From the NCBI RefSeq assembly GCF_030272615.1, contig NC_081406.1, forward strand, positions 213,254,997 through 213,318,996: a DNA stretch of 64,000 nt, written 5' to 3'. Shown here one piece after another: positions 23,516 through 34,298 of the stretch; the first letter of the stretch is position 1; each line of letters begins with the position of its first letter. The DNA comes from Cryptomeria japonica (Eukaryota; Streptophyta; Pinopsida; Cupressales; Cupressaceae). The notes beneath the pieces were generated by a model, which ran no database searches, was not told the DNA's origin, and saw only the letters and a program-made list of their open reading frames with translations. The position numbers and the translations under genes are program-made.

Positions 23516-25111
23516 CTACTGCAATGAATCACATGAAGGCAAAACTATCACACTATCCTCATCATCAGGTGCAATAGGTGATGTGATATCAATATGAGGA
23601 GATGAAATATAAGGCTCAAGAATGGGGTCACATGTGAGAATCCCCATGTTCAAGTGCCCAAAGTGCTCCTCAAAATCTGAACCATCACAAGAAGTGTGAT
23701 CATAATGTATAGAATCATCAAATGTGAAATCATCATCATCAACAAAATCTGAAAAGGAGTATAACCGAGATGCATGATCAACCACCCTAGTCGCAATGAT
23801 AGCTCTAGTCTCCAAGTCTCTAATGAAAATTGAGTCAGGTGTGAACTCCACAACTCTCTTAGTTGTGCCATGTGTGATTTGATAGATAGAAAGGAGATTG
23901 TTTGTCAAGTGGGGTACACACAACACATCATTGAAGGAGTTATCCCCAATGTCAATAAATCCTTTCCCAATCACATCCATGTATGTATGATTGCCCATCA
24001 AAATCTGTGGCATGGTGCAAGGCTCAAATGTAGAGAACATAGACTGCGAAGATGCCATATGATGAGAAGCCCCTGAATCTAGAAGCCATCTCTCTGAATT
24101 ATGACTAATAGTAGCACATAGAGCTTTTCCTTTTCTTGTTCCAAAAGAGTGAGTCTTCCCACTTGTAGAAGCCATTAATGCTTGCCCTTTTCCTTTTGAA
24201 TGTGAGGAAGTGGAAGTTGATGAATCATCCTTCTTGTAGACTTTAGGCAAATCAATGTTATGCTTTTTGAGAATATGTGTGAGCTCATCAATCTTTTTAG
24301 AATGACAACGACGCTCCTCATGACCAACCTTTTTACAATAGGCACAAGTAGGTCTCTCCCTCTTTGGTGAATTATCTCTCTTGGAAGAGGATGAATCTCC
24401 TTGTTGTGGAGAAGATGGTGCTTTTTCCTTAGGCTTTGATTGCCATTTCTTCTTCTTTGAGTTGTCCTTTCCTTGATTTGCCACTAATGCTTGAGACTTA
24501 GAAGCCTTAAGAATGCCCATGCTTATCAACTTAGTTTGTTCCATCATCAACATTTCATTGAAAGCATCAAATGTAGGCATTGTGTAGCTTGAACCCATTG
24601 TCATCCTATGGGTTTGGAAACAAGAAACAAATGTTGCATATTCTTGTGGAAGCTTGCCTATCAAGTTGAATATCAATTGAGTATCCTTCTTATCAATGCC
24701 ACAATCTTTGAGTTGTGCCCTCAACTCATTTACCTTAGTGACATAATCTTGCATAGTATCAAATTTCTTGGGATCCAACATGGTGAGATCACTATCAATT
24801 TGATATCCCCTAATCTCATCAACTTGACCATATAGGTCTTGAAACTTTTGCCAAACATCCTTGATTAGAGTACACTTCTCAATATGAAAAATGAGATCCT
24901 TTGATACATACTTTCTTAAGGTACCAATTGCCATGATATTTTTAGTGAGCCAATCCAAGAGACCAACTGGATCAACCTTAGGATCAACAGGAGCAACAAT
25001 AGTTCCATCAATGTAATGAGTGAGTCCTTTTTCCATAAGTTTACTCCATGCATCAATTTTCCAAGTAGCATAATTATGAGGAGTTAAGAGAGGAAACTTA
25101 GAAGAACCCAT
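23516..25111 (-). CDS. Copia-type gag-protease with acidic extension (element A)
   Basis: About 531 residues from the Met at 25111, chosen because MGSSKFPLLTPHNYATWK is shared with element B while the 20 residues upstream (open to 25171) are not. Order: UBN2-type capsid (YATWKIDAWSKLMEKG to about residue 200), Lys/Ser-rich basic linker, one zinc knuckle CAYCKKVGHEERRC (residues 256-269), and aspartic protease RWLLDSGASHHMAS (active-site DSG near residue 345). The GAG-pre-integrase-like strand VLCVPHLTNNLLSIYQ follows, then a very acidic stretch FVDDDDFTFDD. It stops at 23516 where B continues. Gag packages RNA and the protease cuts the polyprotein. No pol follows. Confidence 0.85.
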   Translation of the reverse strand: MGSSKFPLLTPHNYATWKIDAWSKLMEKGLTHYIDGTIVAPVDPKVDPVGLLDWLTKNIMAIGTLRKYVSKDLIFHIEKCTLIKDVWQKFQDLYGQVDEIRGYQIDSDLTMLDPKKFDTMQDYVTKVNELRAQLKDCGIDKKDTQLIFNLIGKLPQEYATFVSCFQTHRMTMGSSYTMPTFDAFNEMLMMEQTKLISMGILKASKSQALVANQGKDNSKKKKWQSKPKEKAPSSPQQGDSSSSKRDNSPKRERPTCAYCKKVGHEERRCHSKKIDELTHILKKHNIDLPKVYKKDDSSTSTSSHSKGKGQALMASTSGKTHSFGTRKGKALCATISHNSERWLLDSGASHHMASSQSMFSTFEPCTMPQILMGNHTYMDVIGKGFIDIGDNSFNDVLCVPHLTNNLLSIYQITHGTTKRVVEFTPDSIFIRDLETRAIIATRVVDHASRLYSFSDFVDDDDFTFDDSIHYDHTSCDGSDFEEHFGHLNMGILTCDPILEPYISSPHIDITSPIAPDDEDSVIVLPSCDSLQ

Positions 25112-25171
25112 AGCAGCAAAAAGGAAGGAACACATTAGCACAAAAGCACAAGAGACACCCCCCAAATTCAC

Positions 25172-25930
25172 TCAATCAAAGTACCCCCAAAAAAATGATG
25201 ATTTTGGCACTTTATATGTAGTGCATGTACAATAGACCACTTGCAAACAATGGCAAGGTGGACTTCTAATTTTGTTTTACAACTACCCCAATAGGCTGAG
25301 AACTACAAAGCAAAAGATCAGAAAGATAGATCTATGCAATACAAATGCCAAATTGGCCAAATAAGATGATATGATTAAAGTACAATTTATACCCACAATT
25401 GCTGCAAACTGATAGCATATTCTGAGAGTAGACAAAAAATGATAGACTTTCAAAAAAAATGGTACCTGAAAAGGAGTTTGTATGAGCTCGAACGGAGACT
25501 TGGAAGTCGTAGAAACGGGGATTGGACAGGTATAGTCACCAAAAACTGAGAATTATGAAAAATATATTCATCAAAACCAGAAAATAATTCCATCACGTGA
25601 AAGTACACAAAATTCTAGCCCATTTAAAAAAAAATTGCACCCAAAAAGGATAAAAAATGAGCAAGTTATGGCCATTTGAAGTTGAACTACAAAATAAAAA
25701 AACTCAATGAGAGGGGTTTGCAAAATTTTTGAAAAATGATGATGTCAGCAAACTGCGGAGTTAAATTTGACAGTCGTATGATTGTTGTGAAAACTTCACC
25801 TCCCTGCTGATTGGGCATCCGTATAGTACGGACTGCTGACATGGCGAGATCTAGTTGGTCGAAAAATATGATGTAGCAGTGTGATCGTGCAGCCAACTGG
25901 GCTACTGACTAGGCACTCAAGCGGGTCCCA
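25172..25930 (-). other. Leader of element A, AT-rich half
   Basis: Untranslated leader between the GC-rich block and gag. It is similar to the corresponding stretch of B (45790-46450), with poly-A/T runs such as the one near 25625. No open frame that is shared between the two copies. Confidence 0.6.
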
Positions 25931-26391
25931 GTGTCCATGTCGTAGTCTTCGAAAGCCTGCTGGTGGTTGTCAGAAGGCAAAAAACCTGACGGGAGTTGCC
26001 GGCGGGAGGCTGGCGGCGGGACGGTGCGCCAGCGGTAGAGGATGGCGTGGAGGGCAACACAAGGAGGCGAGTGATGCGGTGGCTGCAGTGGAGGGAGTTG
26101 CACGGGGGGAGCGAAGCAGCTCAGGGGTGGTGTGGAGGCCGTGGCATGACTGAGGCATGACAGTTGCAGGCGGGGCGGAAGGATGCTGCGCGGTGGCGGA
26201 GGGCCCGCTAGAGCAGCGCCGGAGCAGCGGTGGTCGGCTGGGAGGTCGTCGGAGGAGACTGGTAGGAGAAGGAGTCGCTAGAAGGGATGACTGTCGGTGG
26301 AGGGCCCGCCGGAGTAATGGGAAGGCAGCGTCCATAGCGCCTACAGATCTGCAGAGAATGGCAGGTCACAGGGGGGTCTGCGGACCCCCTA
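25931..26391 (-). other. GC-rich leader block of element A
   Basis: About 460 bp that is strikingly GC-rich inside an AT-rich element, bounded by a hairpin and A/T homopolymers on the 5' side (26392-26520). B has an equivalent block (46455-46938), more diverged than gag. Open frames on both strands here (for example 25970-26335) are by-products of the high GC content and are not conserved between A and B. Confidence 0.7.
26372..26389. other. Conserved hairpin in the leader (A)
   Basis: GGGGGTC TGCG GACCCCC forms a perfect 7-bp stem with a 4-base loop. The same hairpin, one pair longer, is in element B at 46919-46938, each flanked by an A-rich run on the right side. Confidence 0.75.
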
Positions 26392-26725
26392 AAAAAAAAA
26401 AAAAATTTGATTTTTTTCTTCTGAAATTTTTTTTCGAAATTTTTTTTTTTTTTGATAAATTTTTCTGAAATTTTTTTTTTGATTTTTATTTTTCGGAAAA
26501 TATAAATTTTTTTTTCAAAATTCGTACAATAATAACAAAATTGGTGAAAAAAATTTTCCCACCAAAATAGGCCGACTTTATAACCAAAATTCATGGAAAT
26601 GACCTTCTGGACGCAATGGCGAGGTTGGATCTAGTCTAGGATGTCTCCAAAAGATGTTGCTCTTCAGATCTACCTCTTGATGTCGCAATAATGCCTCTTC
26701 AAGAAGAATCAATGAAGCCCTAACG

Positions 26726-26737
26726 GCTCTGATACCA
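26726..26737 (-). promoter_or_regulatory. Primer-binding site of element A
   Basis: TGGTATCAGAGC on the - strand, immediately after the 5' LTR end; complementary to the 3' end of initiator Met-tRNA. Confidence 0.92.
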
Positions 26738-27188
26738 TGTGAGATTTTGCCAAGATCAAGAGCTCAATGAAATGTACAAAATAGAGACACAATATAGGAC
26801 AAGAATAAGTTGTATTCTCATCAATAGAAAATGATCAATAATATCCAAATTACATACAATGTAGATGAGCTTGCTTATATAGGCAAGGCTAGGGATATGT
26901 GAGCACACAAACATGACATGTGGCTCAATAAGAAACAAGGGTAGGTAGGAAATAGGTGTGGGTAGGTAGGAGAAATAATATAATAGTCCACATGAGGTGG
27001 ATCACCCACTGAATGTGGAGTGTAACAACAAGATCAACACCATAAAGGTGGAATTTCTCCTACACACACTATTCCAATGTGGCACAAACACCCAAGTGTC
27101 TCATACCCAAACTACTATGAAATGCATTTCCTAAGTAAACTTAAGTAAGTGTAATAATATCCAAGATGAATAATTATTTACACCAACA
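26738..27188 (-). repeat. 5' LTR of element A
   Basis: 451 bp, TG...CA ended, with an intact TATATAAG box at 26874-26881 on the - strand. Almost identical to the 3' LTR. Confidence 0.95.
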
Positions 27189-27193
27189 ATTAT

Positions 27194-27419
27194 CATACAT
27201 CTCATTTTCAAGATACATCTCATAAATCAAAGTAATCAATGCACATACATCCTCACACTCTCATCTCATCATAAATCATACATCATCATCAAAATCAAGA
27301 ACATCGTTATCTAAGCATCACATCATCGTCATAGAATCATCATTAATAACACATGTGGATCAGAGAAAATTAGTGCCATATATATTATATTTCTAAAAAA
27401 TGGTCGAAATGTACAAAGG
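27194..27419. other. Short host sequence between A and C
   Basis: CATCATCATC-like AT-rich sequence. If C is removed it joins 48261 onward, so it is probably the 3' flank of the second PMD pseudogene. No gene. Confidence 0.5.
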
Positions 27420-27424
27420 ATATC

Positions 27425-28550
27425 TGTTGGCATTTTTTATGTTTATGTTGTGATTGTCATTGATGGACACACACTTGTATTGAGATCCCCTTTATATGTA
27501 TGAGCTAGAGCTCAACTGGTATCTGTTCCAACTGGTATGTTGTATTCTCATCTTTAGACTATTGGTGATTTTGCAAAATGTGTTTCCCAATCTGAAGTGG
27601 CATGTCGACCCCAAGCGGTTCGTAGATCTCAAGTGGTATGAGGGAGCTAAGCGGCACAACACATTCTTACCAGTCTTCATTTTTCAAGCCAGCAACCAGT
27701 ATTTTGTATGAACTGGTAATACTCTGTGATGAGTTACTAATCCATCGATTGTTTGATGGTGTCGACACACTGACGGTGCTTTTTGTGTCATGTTACTGAG
27801 TATGTCTAGATTCATTGAACCTAAGAAATTGTAATGTAATCCTATTGGACCGACATGAAATCAGATTCCTTTAAAAGGACATCATGTTTGGGGTTTTAGG
27901 TTGTTGAAAAAGGGTTTATGTTGCAACTAGGGTTTAAGGTGGTTGTTGAGAGCGATCTTATCTGAGAAGATCAAGTTGTAACTGAGAGAGAGATAGAGAA
28001 GACTGAAGTAATGCTAGAATGCATTAGCAGTGAGCTATACTAGATCTAACCAAGCAGTTTGTGCTATTAGATAGATCAAACACTTGTTGATTACTCACAT
28101 CTTTGACAAGTCTGTAGCCCTTAACCAAGTAGGCCCAAAAGCCTTTTGTAAAATCCTCTAACAAGGTGGTTCACTTCTGTGAATCTAAAATCCTCTAGCA
28201 AGGTAGTCTTTAATCGGACTTATCTCGTAACAGAGATTGAGATTCCTAACAGGATCTGTTCCGGTGAAGAACATTGTAAGACCTTAACCAGTCTTGTTTC
28301 TATTCTGCAGATATTGACTTGTGAGTTCCATCTCATCGTGGTTTTTCCCATTTGGTTTTCCATGTCAAATATCTTGTGTTATGGTTGTATTGCTTTTGTG
28401 GGTGAATGCTTTATTTGCATTTTGGTTTGCATGTGTGATAGCCGGTCTATCTGTTAAACTGTTTTACCGGTTTATCTCCAGACTGTTTAAGTGTTTAAGG
28501 ACAGAGATTTTTGGCATACTAATTCACCCCCCCCCTCTTAGTATTTATCA
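27425..28550 (+). repeat. 5' LTR of element C
   Basis: 1126 bp. Differs from the 3' LTR by many scattered substitutions and lacks a duplication of about 26 bp (GTGATGAGTTACCAA region) found in the other. Probable TATA-like CTTTAAAAGG near 27869. Confidence 0.93.
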
Positions 28551-28552
28551 AT

Positions 28553-28564
28553 TGGTATCAGAGC
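28553..28564 (+). promoter_or_regulatory. Primer-binding site of element C
   Basis: TGGTATCAGAGC, two bases after the 5' LTR. Confidence 0.92.
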
Positions 28565-28600
28565 CAACTTTTCTATAAGTTTAACCACTTGGAAAGAGAT

Positions 28601-29878
28601 ATGGGGGAATACACCTTGAGGGAACTTACTCAATGACTCACTCAGTTTGAGCAAGCCTATGATGATCTTATGGTCAAATACAAGGCATCTCAAGCAAAAA
28701 GGAGAGAACATGCAGAGAAGCTGATGGAGATATCTAAAAATAGTTCTGAAGATGAAGCAAATATGGAAGCCATAATTGCAGAAGTAAATAAGCTAAATGA
28801 TTCAAACTCCAATCTGAGAAAGGAGTTAGAAGGACTGACTATCTAGTTTAGTCAAGAGCTTGAGAACTAGAGGAAAGCTAAAGATCTGGTTAAGGACAGA
28901 CATCATGAGATCTCCAAGTTGAAACAAGAGATTAGTGCATTGACTGCTCGCCTTCATGAGAGAAGAATGGAAAAAGAAGGAGTACAAGATGAACTGAACA
29001 TAGCCATCTTTGAAAATGCAAGCCTAATGGAGTCAAATACTGCTATTTCGAAAAAACTCTCTAAGTCAAAGGAAATACTTGCTAAGTTTAGCAAAAGTAC
29101 TGTTAAGCTAGAGAAAAAGCTTGAGTCATCTAGACTGGTAAAGAATACCAATGGACTTGGTTTCTCTGGATAGGAGGAAGGAGAATCCTCACGAACAAAT
29201 GTTGAAGCATCAAAGAAGCAACTGACACTCAAAGGAAAAGGTAAGCAAAAATTCAAACCTGTTTTCTTTAACTGTCTTAAAGAAGGACACACTGCCAATG
29301 TATGTAGGAGCAAAGCCTACAATAATTTTCCTTACTTTATCAACAATGTACCTAGATCCAATAAGTTCAATGGTCATTGTTATGCATGCAACAAGTTTGG
29401 GCATAGAGCATCTGAATGCAGGTCTGTCATGAACAATACCAGAAGATATCCTCAGAGGACCCAAGGAGCTGGTCCGGAATCCTTTGTGAACCGAAACCCT
29501 AACCGGTTTAGTGCTTACAATTATTAGTCAGGTAATAATGGTTATCAACCGGCAATAGGATGGAGAGAAAACTATTGGATTTGTCATGGTCATGGTCACA
29601 CTGCTTCTACATGCATAAGGAAGAATGGAAACATGAACAATGGACCTTGGAGAGCACCTGGATTAGTTTGCTATCATTGCAACAAATTGGGTCACATTGC
29701 AAGATTCTGCAAAAGCAGAAAGAGTATATCTGATGATATACTGGTCACTTAGAAAGGAGAAATTGATGTTGAAACAGTTCAAGCAGACATGAACAAAACC
29801 CGGAGGAAGAAACCAACAATGTTGGAAGAGGAACCAATTTCTGCACCTAGTGTGGAAATATTGGAACCGACAAATTAA
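28601..29878 (+). pseudogene. Coiled-coil gag-like protein with four zinc knuckles (element C)
   Basis: One reading frame of about 425 codons with six or so stops. The first 190 residues are almost wholly helical and heptad-like (LMVKYKASQAKRREHAEKLM, LKQEISALTARLHERRMEKE, LAKFSKSTVKLEKKLESS), with no UBN2 capsid motif. Four CCHC knuckles follow: NCLKEGHTANVC (first Cys now Phe), CYACNKFGHRASEC, ICHGHGHTASTC (first Cys now Tyr) and CYHCNKLGHIARFC. An acidic/basic tail ends at about 29878. Likely an RNA-binding structural protein; the lack of a standard capsid is unusual. Confidence 0.72.
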
Positions 29879-30061
29879 GCTCCAAAAAGGCTTAGGGGGA
29901 GAAAACGGCAAAATGTTTTCAAACCCCCGGTTTACACTAGTAAAAGACCTTAACCGGTGTATGATACTTGTCACTTGGCAGAAGACCGAAAAATGGTAAA
30001 AAGGCAAATTAGGGTTTACGCCCTAATAGAGGAGCATTAATGGTGGTAGGTGAGAGACATG

Positions 30062-30069
30062 TATAAAAG
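30062..30069 (+). promoter_or_regulatory. Putative internal TATA box (element C)
   Basis: TATAAAAG lies in the non-coding gap between the gag-like gene and the second ORF, 258 bases before the ATG at 30327. It could drive a separate transcript. This rests only on position and sequence. Confidence 0.4.
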
Positions 30070-30326
30070 CATATTTCAAATCATTTCTCTGTATCTGTTT
30101 TCGAGCGAAGTAAAGTTTTTCAAAGTGTAGAGCAAAGAAAAGGTGATTTGAGCTAAGATTTCAAGAAATTGACAAGTCTTGAAGGAGATTCAAATTCATT
30201 TTGCAAATGGTCATGGAGAACACAAAGCAGTGATTTGATAATTGGTGGAGAGTGGAGTGAAGCAGAATCAGGAAGCCCTAAATTTTTGTTTTAAAGGTAT
30301 TTTTCGTGTTCTTGAAATACTTTACA

Positions 30327-30556
30327 ATGGCTTTCGCATCTCATACCAGTTCTAGCACATCCATTGAGTTGGAAAGTTTCATTCAAAGGAAGTCCAAATA
30401 TAATGCCTTATCACAAGTTCTGGCTAGAGTCATAGTAGAAGAGGGAATTTCAGACTATATTGATTACAAAATAGAAGACCTAGGGTCTTTAGCTATTCAC
30501 ACCCAGTTAGGTTTATTTTGCAGCAAGGACAAGAAAATCAAACTGGAATTTAGTAT
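30327..30556 (+). pseudogene. Second ORF of element C, 5' part (split by D)
   Basis: Begins MAFASHTSSSTSIELESFIQ and runs open to the insertion site of element D. The codon frame at the TSD AGTAT continues in frame on the far side at 38335, so D landed inside a coding region. No domain recognised; not gag, protease or pol. Residues read after 30556 belong to the LTR of D. Confidence 0.65.
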
Positions 30557-31786
30557 TGTAAAGCGAACAAAATCAAACCCTAGTTGTTCTCCCCTCCCCA
30601 ACTCTAAGGAGAGAGAAGGGAGAGTCACTAGGGTTGATGGTTTTCACTTAGGAGAGACTTTACATTCAAAAGAGGGGTTGAAACCCACAAGATCCAATCC
30701 CACACAATGCAAGATTGGATTCTAAATGAGTTTCAAGGGTTGAGACATCAAGGATACCCTCTTTTGTAAAGAATGTAGATAGAAAGATTGAACTAGGAAT
30801 GCATGTAAAGCAAGAAAGATTCACTTATAAATAGAGATAGGGATATGGGATGAAGCTACGGACCTGGAATTAGCAGTAAAATGCCAAGACGGTGCTGTTC
30901 TACAAATTTGAGCGAAAGTTGACGGGACGATGGCGCCCGGCGTGCACACGGTCCTCCGAAAAATCCGCGAAACGAAGGGGGATCTGTTCGTCTCTGCACA
31001 AGGATTCCAGATCTTCAATTATAGCCGCGTACCTGCAACCTACACACAGAAAAGAGAGGACGATTGGGGGGTTAGGGATGAGGGGTTTGCCTTTAGGTCA
31101 AACCCCAGTTTTGGAATTAACCAAGAAATGAGAATGTTGTAGATGTAAATGTTTGTAATGTAAACAAGTACTGATACCTTGTTGTAAGAATGTTTGTATT
31201 CTTACATGCGAAGGTATAATGTATGTAGTATGTTGTATGTTGTATGTGATCTCCTCTTCAATGGTTGAATCCTTGTCTTGAATGCAACACTTAGCCTTGA
31301 ATGGAGACTTAGAATACTCAATTGCTTGAAGGAATGCTTCAATGCTTGAATGTTTGAATGTTTGAATATTGCTTCCGCGTCTTTGCCCACATATGTCCTC
31401 CTCCCTTTTTGAGAGAGGAAATGTAGTTTATATACTTGTCAATTAGGGTTGATAGACCGATTTTCCCGACCTTAGGCCGACCAGGAAAAATTATTTCCCG
31501 AATTGCAAACTTAAAGGCCCGATGCCCAAAAGAGACCGAGCCCAAAATAGGGCCAGGGACCAGGGCGTTGGGTGCCATGGTCCTGGGGGACCAGGGCACT
31601 GGGCGCCATGGTCCCACCTCCCGGGACAGCAGGGTGCAAGGAGGGATCAAGCCAGGGTGTAGAAAAATGCAGTTTTTGGTGTTGCAAGCAGGTTTCGAGG
31701 TCTCCATTCAGGTTCAACGTTGCGCCGCCATCGTGAAGACCCAAATGCAGTTGAAATTGCAAGTGTCACAATTTTAGGATGCTACA
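30557..31786 (-). repeat. 3' LTR of element D
   Basis: Ends TG...CA. It has a 32-bp tandem duplication (GGGACCAGGGC region, near 31550-31610) and an 18-bp TGTATGTAGTAT expansion near 31215-31240 that the 5' LTR lacks, which explains the length difference. Confidence 0.94.
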
Positions 31787-31801
31787 TTTAGCCCCCACTT
31801 T
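31787..31801 (-). promoter_or_regulatory. Polypurine tract of element D
   Basis: AAAGTGGGGGCTAAA on the - strand, adjoining the 3' LTR; the style is typical of Tat-lineage elements. Confidence 0.8.
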
Positions 31802-32540
31802 AGCGGGAGTATAAGCGTACGCCCATACTTTCGGTAAAGTACAAGGAAACAACATTGAAAAAATTTCACCACGTCAAGGAGGCAAGATACACCAAGCCCC
31901 CAGTGGACTAAGGATCTTACGACTTCGATTGACAAAGTAAAAGGGAAGATCATGAGGGAGAACCATGACTGTCAGTAGTAAGGTTCCCTCACTATGAGTC
32001 ATGCAAGAAAGATATCAAAAAATTTCAAGGCAAAGCAAAATTTGTCAAGAAATTTTCAAGTATCTTGAAGAGATATGAACGGGATGTATGTCCCCCTATG
32101 TTAAAGCGATCACACATGCCTCATCGGGGGTGATTTCTTTAAGGTAGTGATACATATAAGAAATGAGAAGGGAAAGGAGCACGTTATCACAAGGATTTAG
32201 CCCCCAAGTGTGAGATAAGCCCAAGGATAATAGACACAAAACACAAAGCATGAGGTGACTTCGCTTTCCTCGGGGTCAGTATGCTGTATGATAGTTCATG
32301 TATATCATATGTATGTATGCATAATTGTTCTTCATTCCCCAATCAAGGAAGGTCACCTAGAAGAAGGGAACACATGTGTCTTTTGAGTCAACATGAGAGA
32401 GACCAAAAGAGATCTCAATATTTTGCATCGTCCTCAAGTAGACCACACTAAGGACAACAAATAGAAGAATGAGAATAACACATAGAAGAAGTAACAAAAG
32501 AGATCAAGAGAGGAGGAGAGAGTCTGCTATGCTAATGAAA
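31802..32540 (-). other. 3' untranslated region of element D
   Basis: No open frame of note. Purine-rich on the + strand, with AAGCCCCCAGTG and TTTAGCCCCCAAGTG words that repeat the purine-tract motif (- strand). Confidence 0.5.
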
Positions 32541-34298
32541 CTAGTCTAGCACATTATCTACCCCCCGATCTTGCTGATCAATATTTCGGGAAGGTAGGAA
32601 ACACGCTAGAGGAGGAACATCCAACACAGCAGATGGAGCTATCACAAGATCCAAACAAGGGCTATGTTCATATCCCAAGCCACGTTGTTCTTGTCTAGGA
32701 GCTAGGATAAGTGCTTTAGAAAATTCATTAGATAAATGGTTATCAACATCAACATATTCATATTCACTATCAGAATAAACAGGAGTAACATTTTCATCAT
32801 GAATAACATTTTCATCAATATCATCATCAAGATTTACAAAAATAGGATCTTTAACTCGCATAGGATCAAGACCATCATATATCTTATGTTTAGGAGATTT
32901 TGGCTCAATTTTTGGCTGAGGAGAAAATGGAATAATACTGGCTGAAGGTGTTTTTGGAGATTGCAAAGTTTGAGAAGCAGTTGCCTAAGCTCTAAGACGA
33001 CGCTTTCATCGGCGTTCACGTGCAGAACGATTTCGTCTAGTCTTAGTAGGAAGTTGAGAAGATTGAGGAGGAGGAATGTTCTCATCCTTATCACTTGGGT
33101 GTTTAGGTTGTGGTTTCTTAGGTTGAACAATAGGAGAAGAGGAAGGTCTCTTCTCTCCATAAGAGGAAGGAGGAGGAACTGCTCCATATAAAGGAGGAAT
33201 ATTTGGTTTAGGAAGGAGACCAAGTCCATCATGACGAGGAGGTATAAGTCTACTTTTAGGAAGTTTATTAGTCATAGGCATAGTCACATTCATAGGAATG
33301 GGTTGGGAATCTTCTTGAGGAAAGACATTAGTTTTATCTTTCAAAGGAAGAACTTCCTTCTCAAGAACGATAGGAATGTCAAGTTTGGGTGTTCTAGGTT
33401 CACTTAGAGATAGGATCATATCTTTTTTCAACTTTTGATAAGATTTGAAAAGATGATCACTTCGCGGAGGAAGAGATTGGAATTGTTTAGGCCAAAAGTA
33501 ATCAATAGGAACGCTAGAAGTTCTTTCAGCTGGTTTAAAGAGACTATGATTGATAGTAACAACTTCACCATTATGGGGAAATTTCAAACACTTGTGAATA
33601 GGAGAAGCAATAGCTTTCATGGAAGATAGCCAAGGATAGCCTAGCTTCACACGAAATTGTTCGGACGATGGAATAATAGCGAAACTCACATCAAGAGATT
33701 TATTATGGACCTCAATAGGTAATGTAATAGAACCAATTGCAGGAGAAGAAAATGCATCAAATAGTTTCACAACCACATTTGTTTCATCATAGATCACTTG
33801 ATTCAATTGCAAAGTAAAAAGAAATTCTTCAGTAATGACATTAACCATACAAGAAGGATCAATAAGCACTCCACGACAAGGTGTATTCTTGACTTTTGCA
33901 ACTATATATAAAGGACCATCAGGTGCCCTGATAGTTTCACTAGAATCAAATGTGATGGAAGGTTCTTTAGGGATTTTCTTCTGCTCCACAAAGTTAATCA
34001 CATTCGGAGTCATATACACAAGATCATCAGGTGAGACAGAGGAATCATTAGTATCAATTGCATTAGAGGTATGAGAAGGTAATGGATCAGTAAAAATCTG
34101 AAGATTTTGGTTAGGAGGAGCTACAGATGTGTTGCCTTTATCATTCACACCAGAAATAGAGATAGTATTATTATCAATCAAATCTTGAATTTTACCCTTT
34201 AAAGCAAAACATTTTTCAGTATCATGCCCAGGATGACGATGAAATTGACAAAAAGATTTGTTATCAAAATAGGGTGAATTAATCTTTGCAGGATCTAT
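32541..34298 (-). pseudogene. Protease-like domain and tail of D polyprotein
   Basis: Same frame as the gag. It starts with CQFHRHPGHDTEKC (near 34250), a knuckle-like motif common in Tat gags. The protease fold follows with VKNTPCRGVLIDPSCMVNVI and LGYPWLSSMKAIAS. The expected catalytic D-G/S/T-G is D-P-S, so proteolysis is doubtful. After that comes a Pro/Lys/Ser-rich stretch (PPSSYGEKRPSSSPIVQPKK) and an acidic tail (NLDDDIDENV, SDSEYEYVDVD), ending at 32541. Two stops near 33000-32970 separate the tail. Confidence 0.72.

Larger units (their letters stand above)
22181..27188 (-). mobile_element. Element A: non-autonomous copia-type LTR element (gag-protease only)
   Basis: Complete boundaries: LTRs of 450 and 451 bp, TSD ATTAT at 22176-22180 and 27189-27193, primer site for initiator Met-tRNA next to the right (5') LTR, and a purine tract next to the left (3') LTR. 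The 4.1-kb interior carries one gag-protease gene with an unusual C-terminal extension and no RT, RNase H or integrase. By eye the two LTRs differ at about eight places, so it is a fairly young insertion. It must be moved by enzymes of another copia element. Confidence 0.95.

Noticed and set aside
25112..25171. N-terminal signal-peptide-like extension of A gag
   Set aside because: The 20 residues are not shared by element B; the conserved start is MGSSKFPLL.
25881..26594. Several long ORFs in the GC-rich leader of A (and 46415-47033 in B)
   Set aside because: Not conserved between A and B and open on both strands because of high GC content.
31436..31777. 113-residue ORF in the LTR of D (and 38010-38320)
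   Set aside because: Frame not kept between the two LTRs because of the 32-bp duplication; LTR sequence, not a gene.
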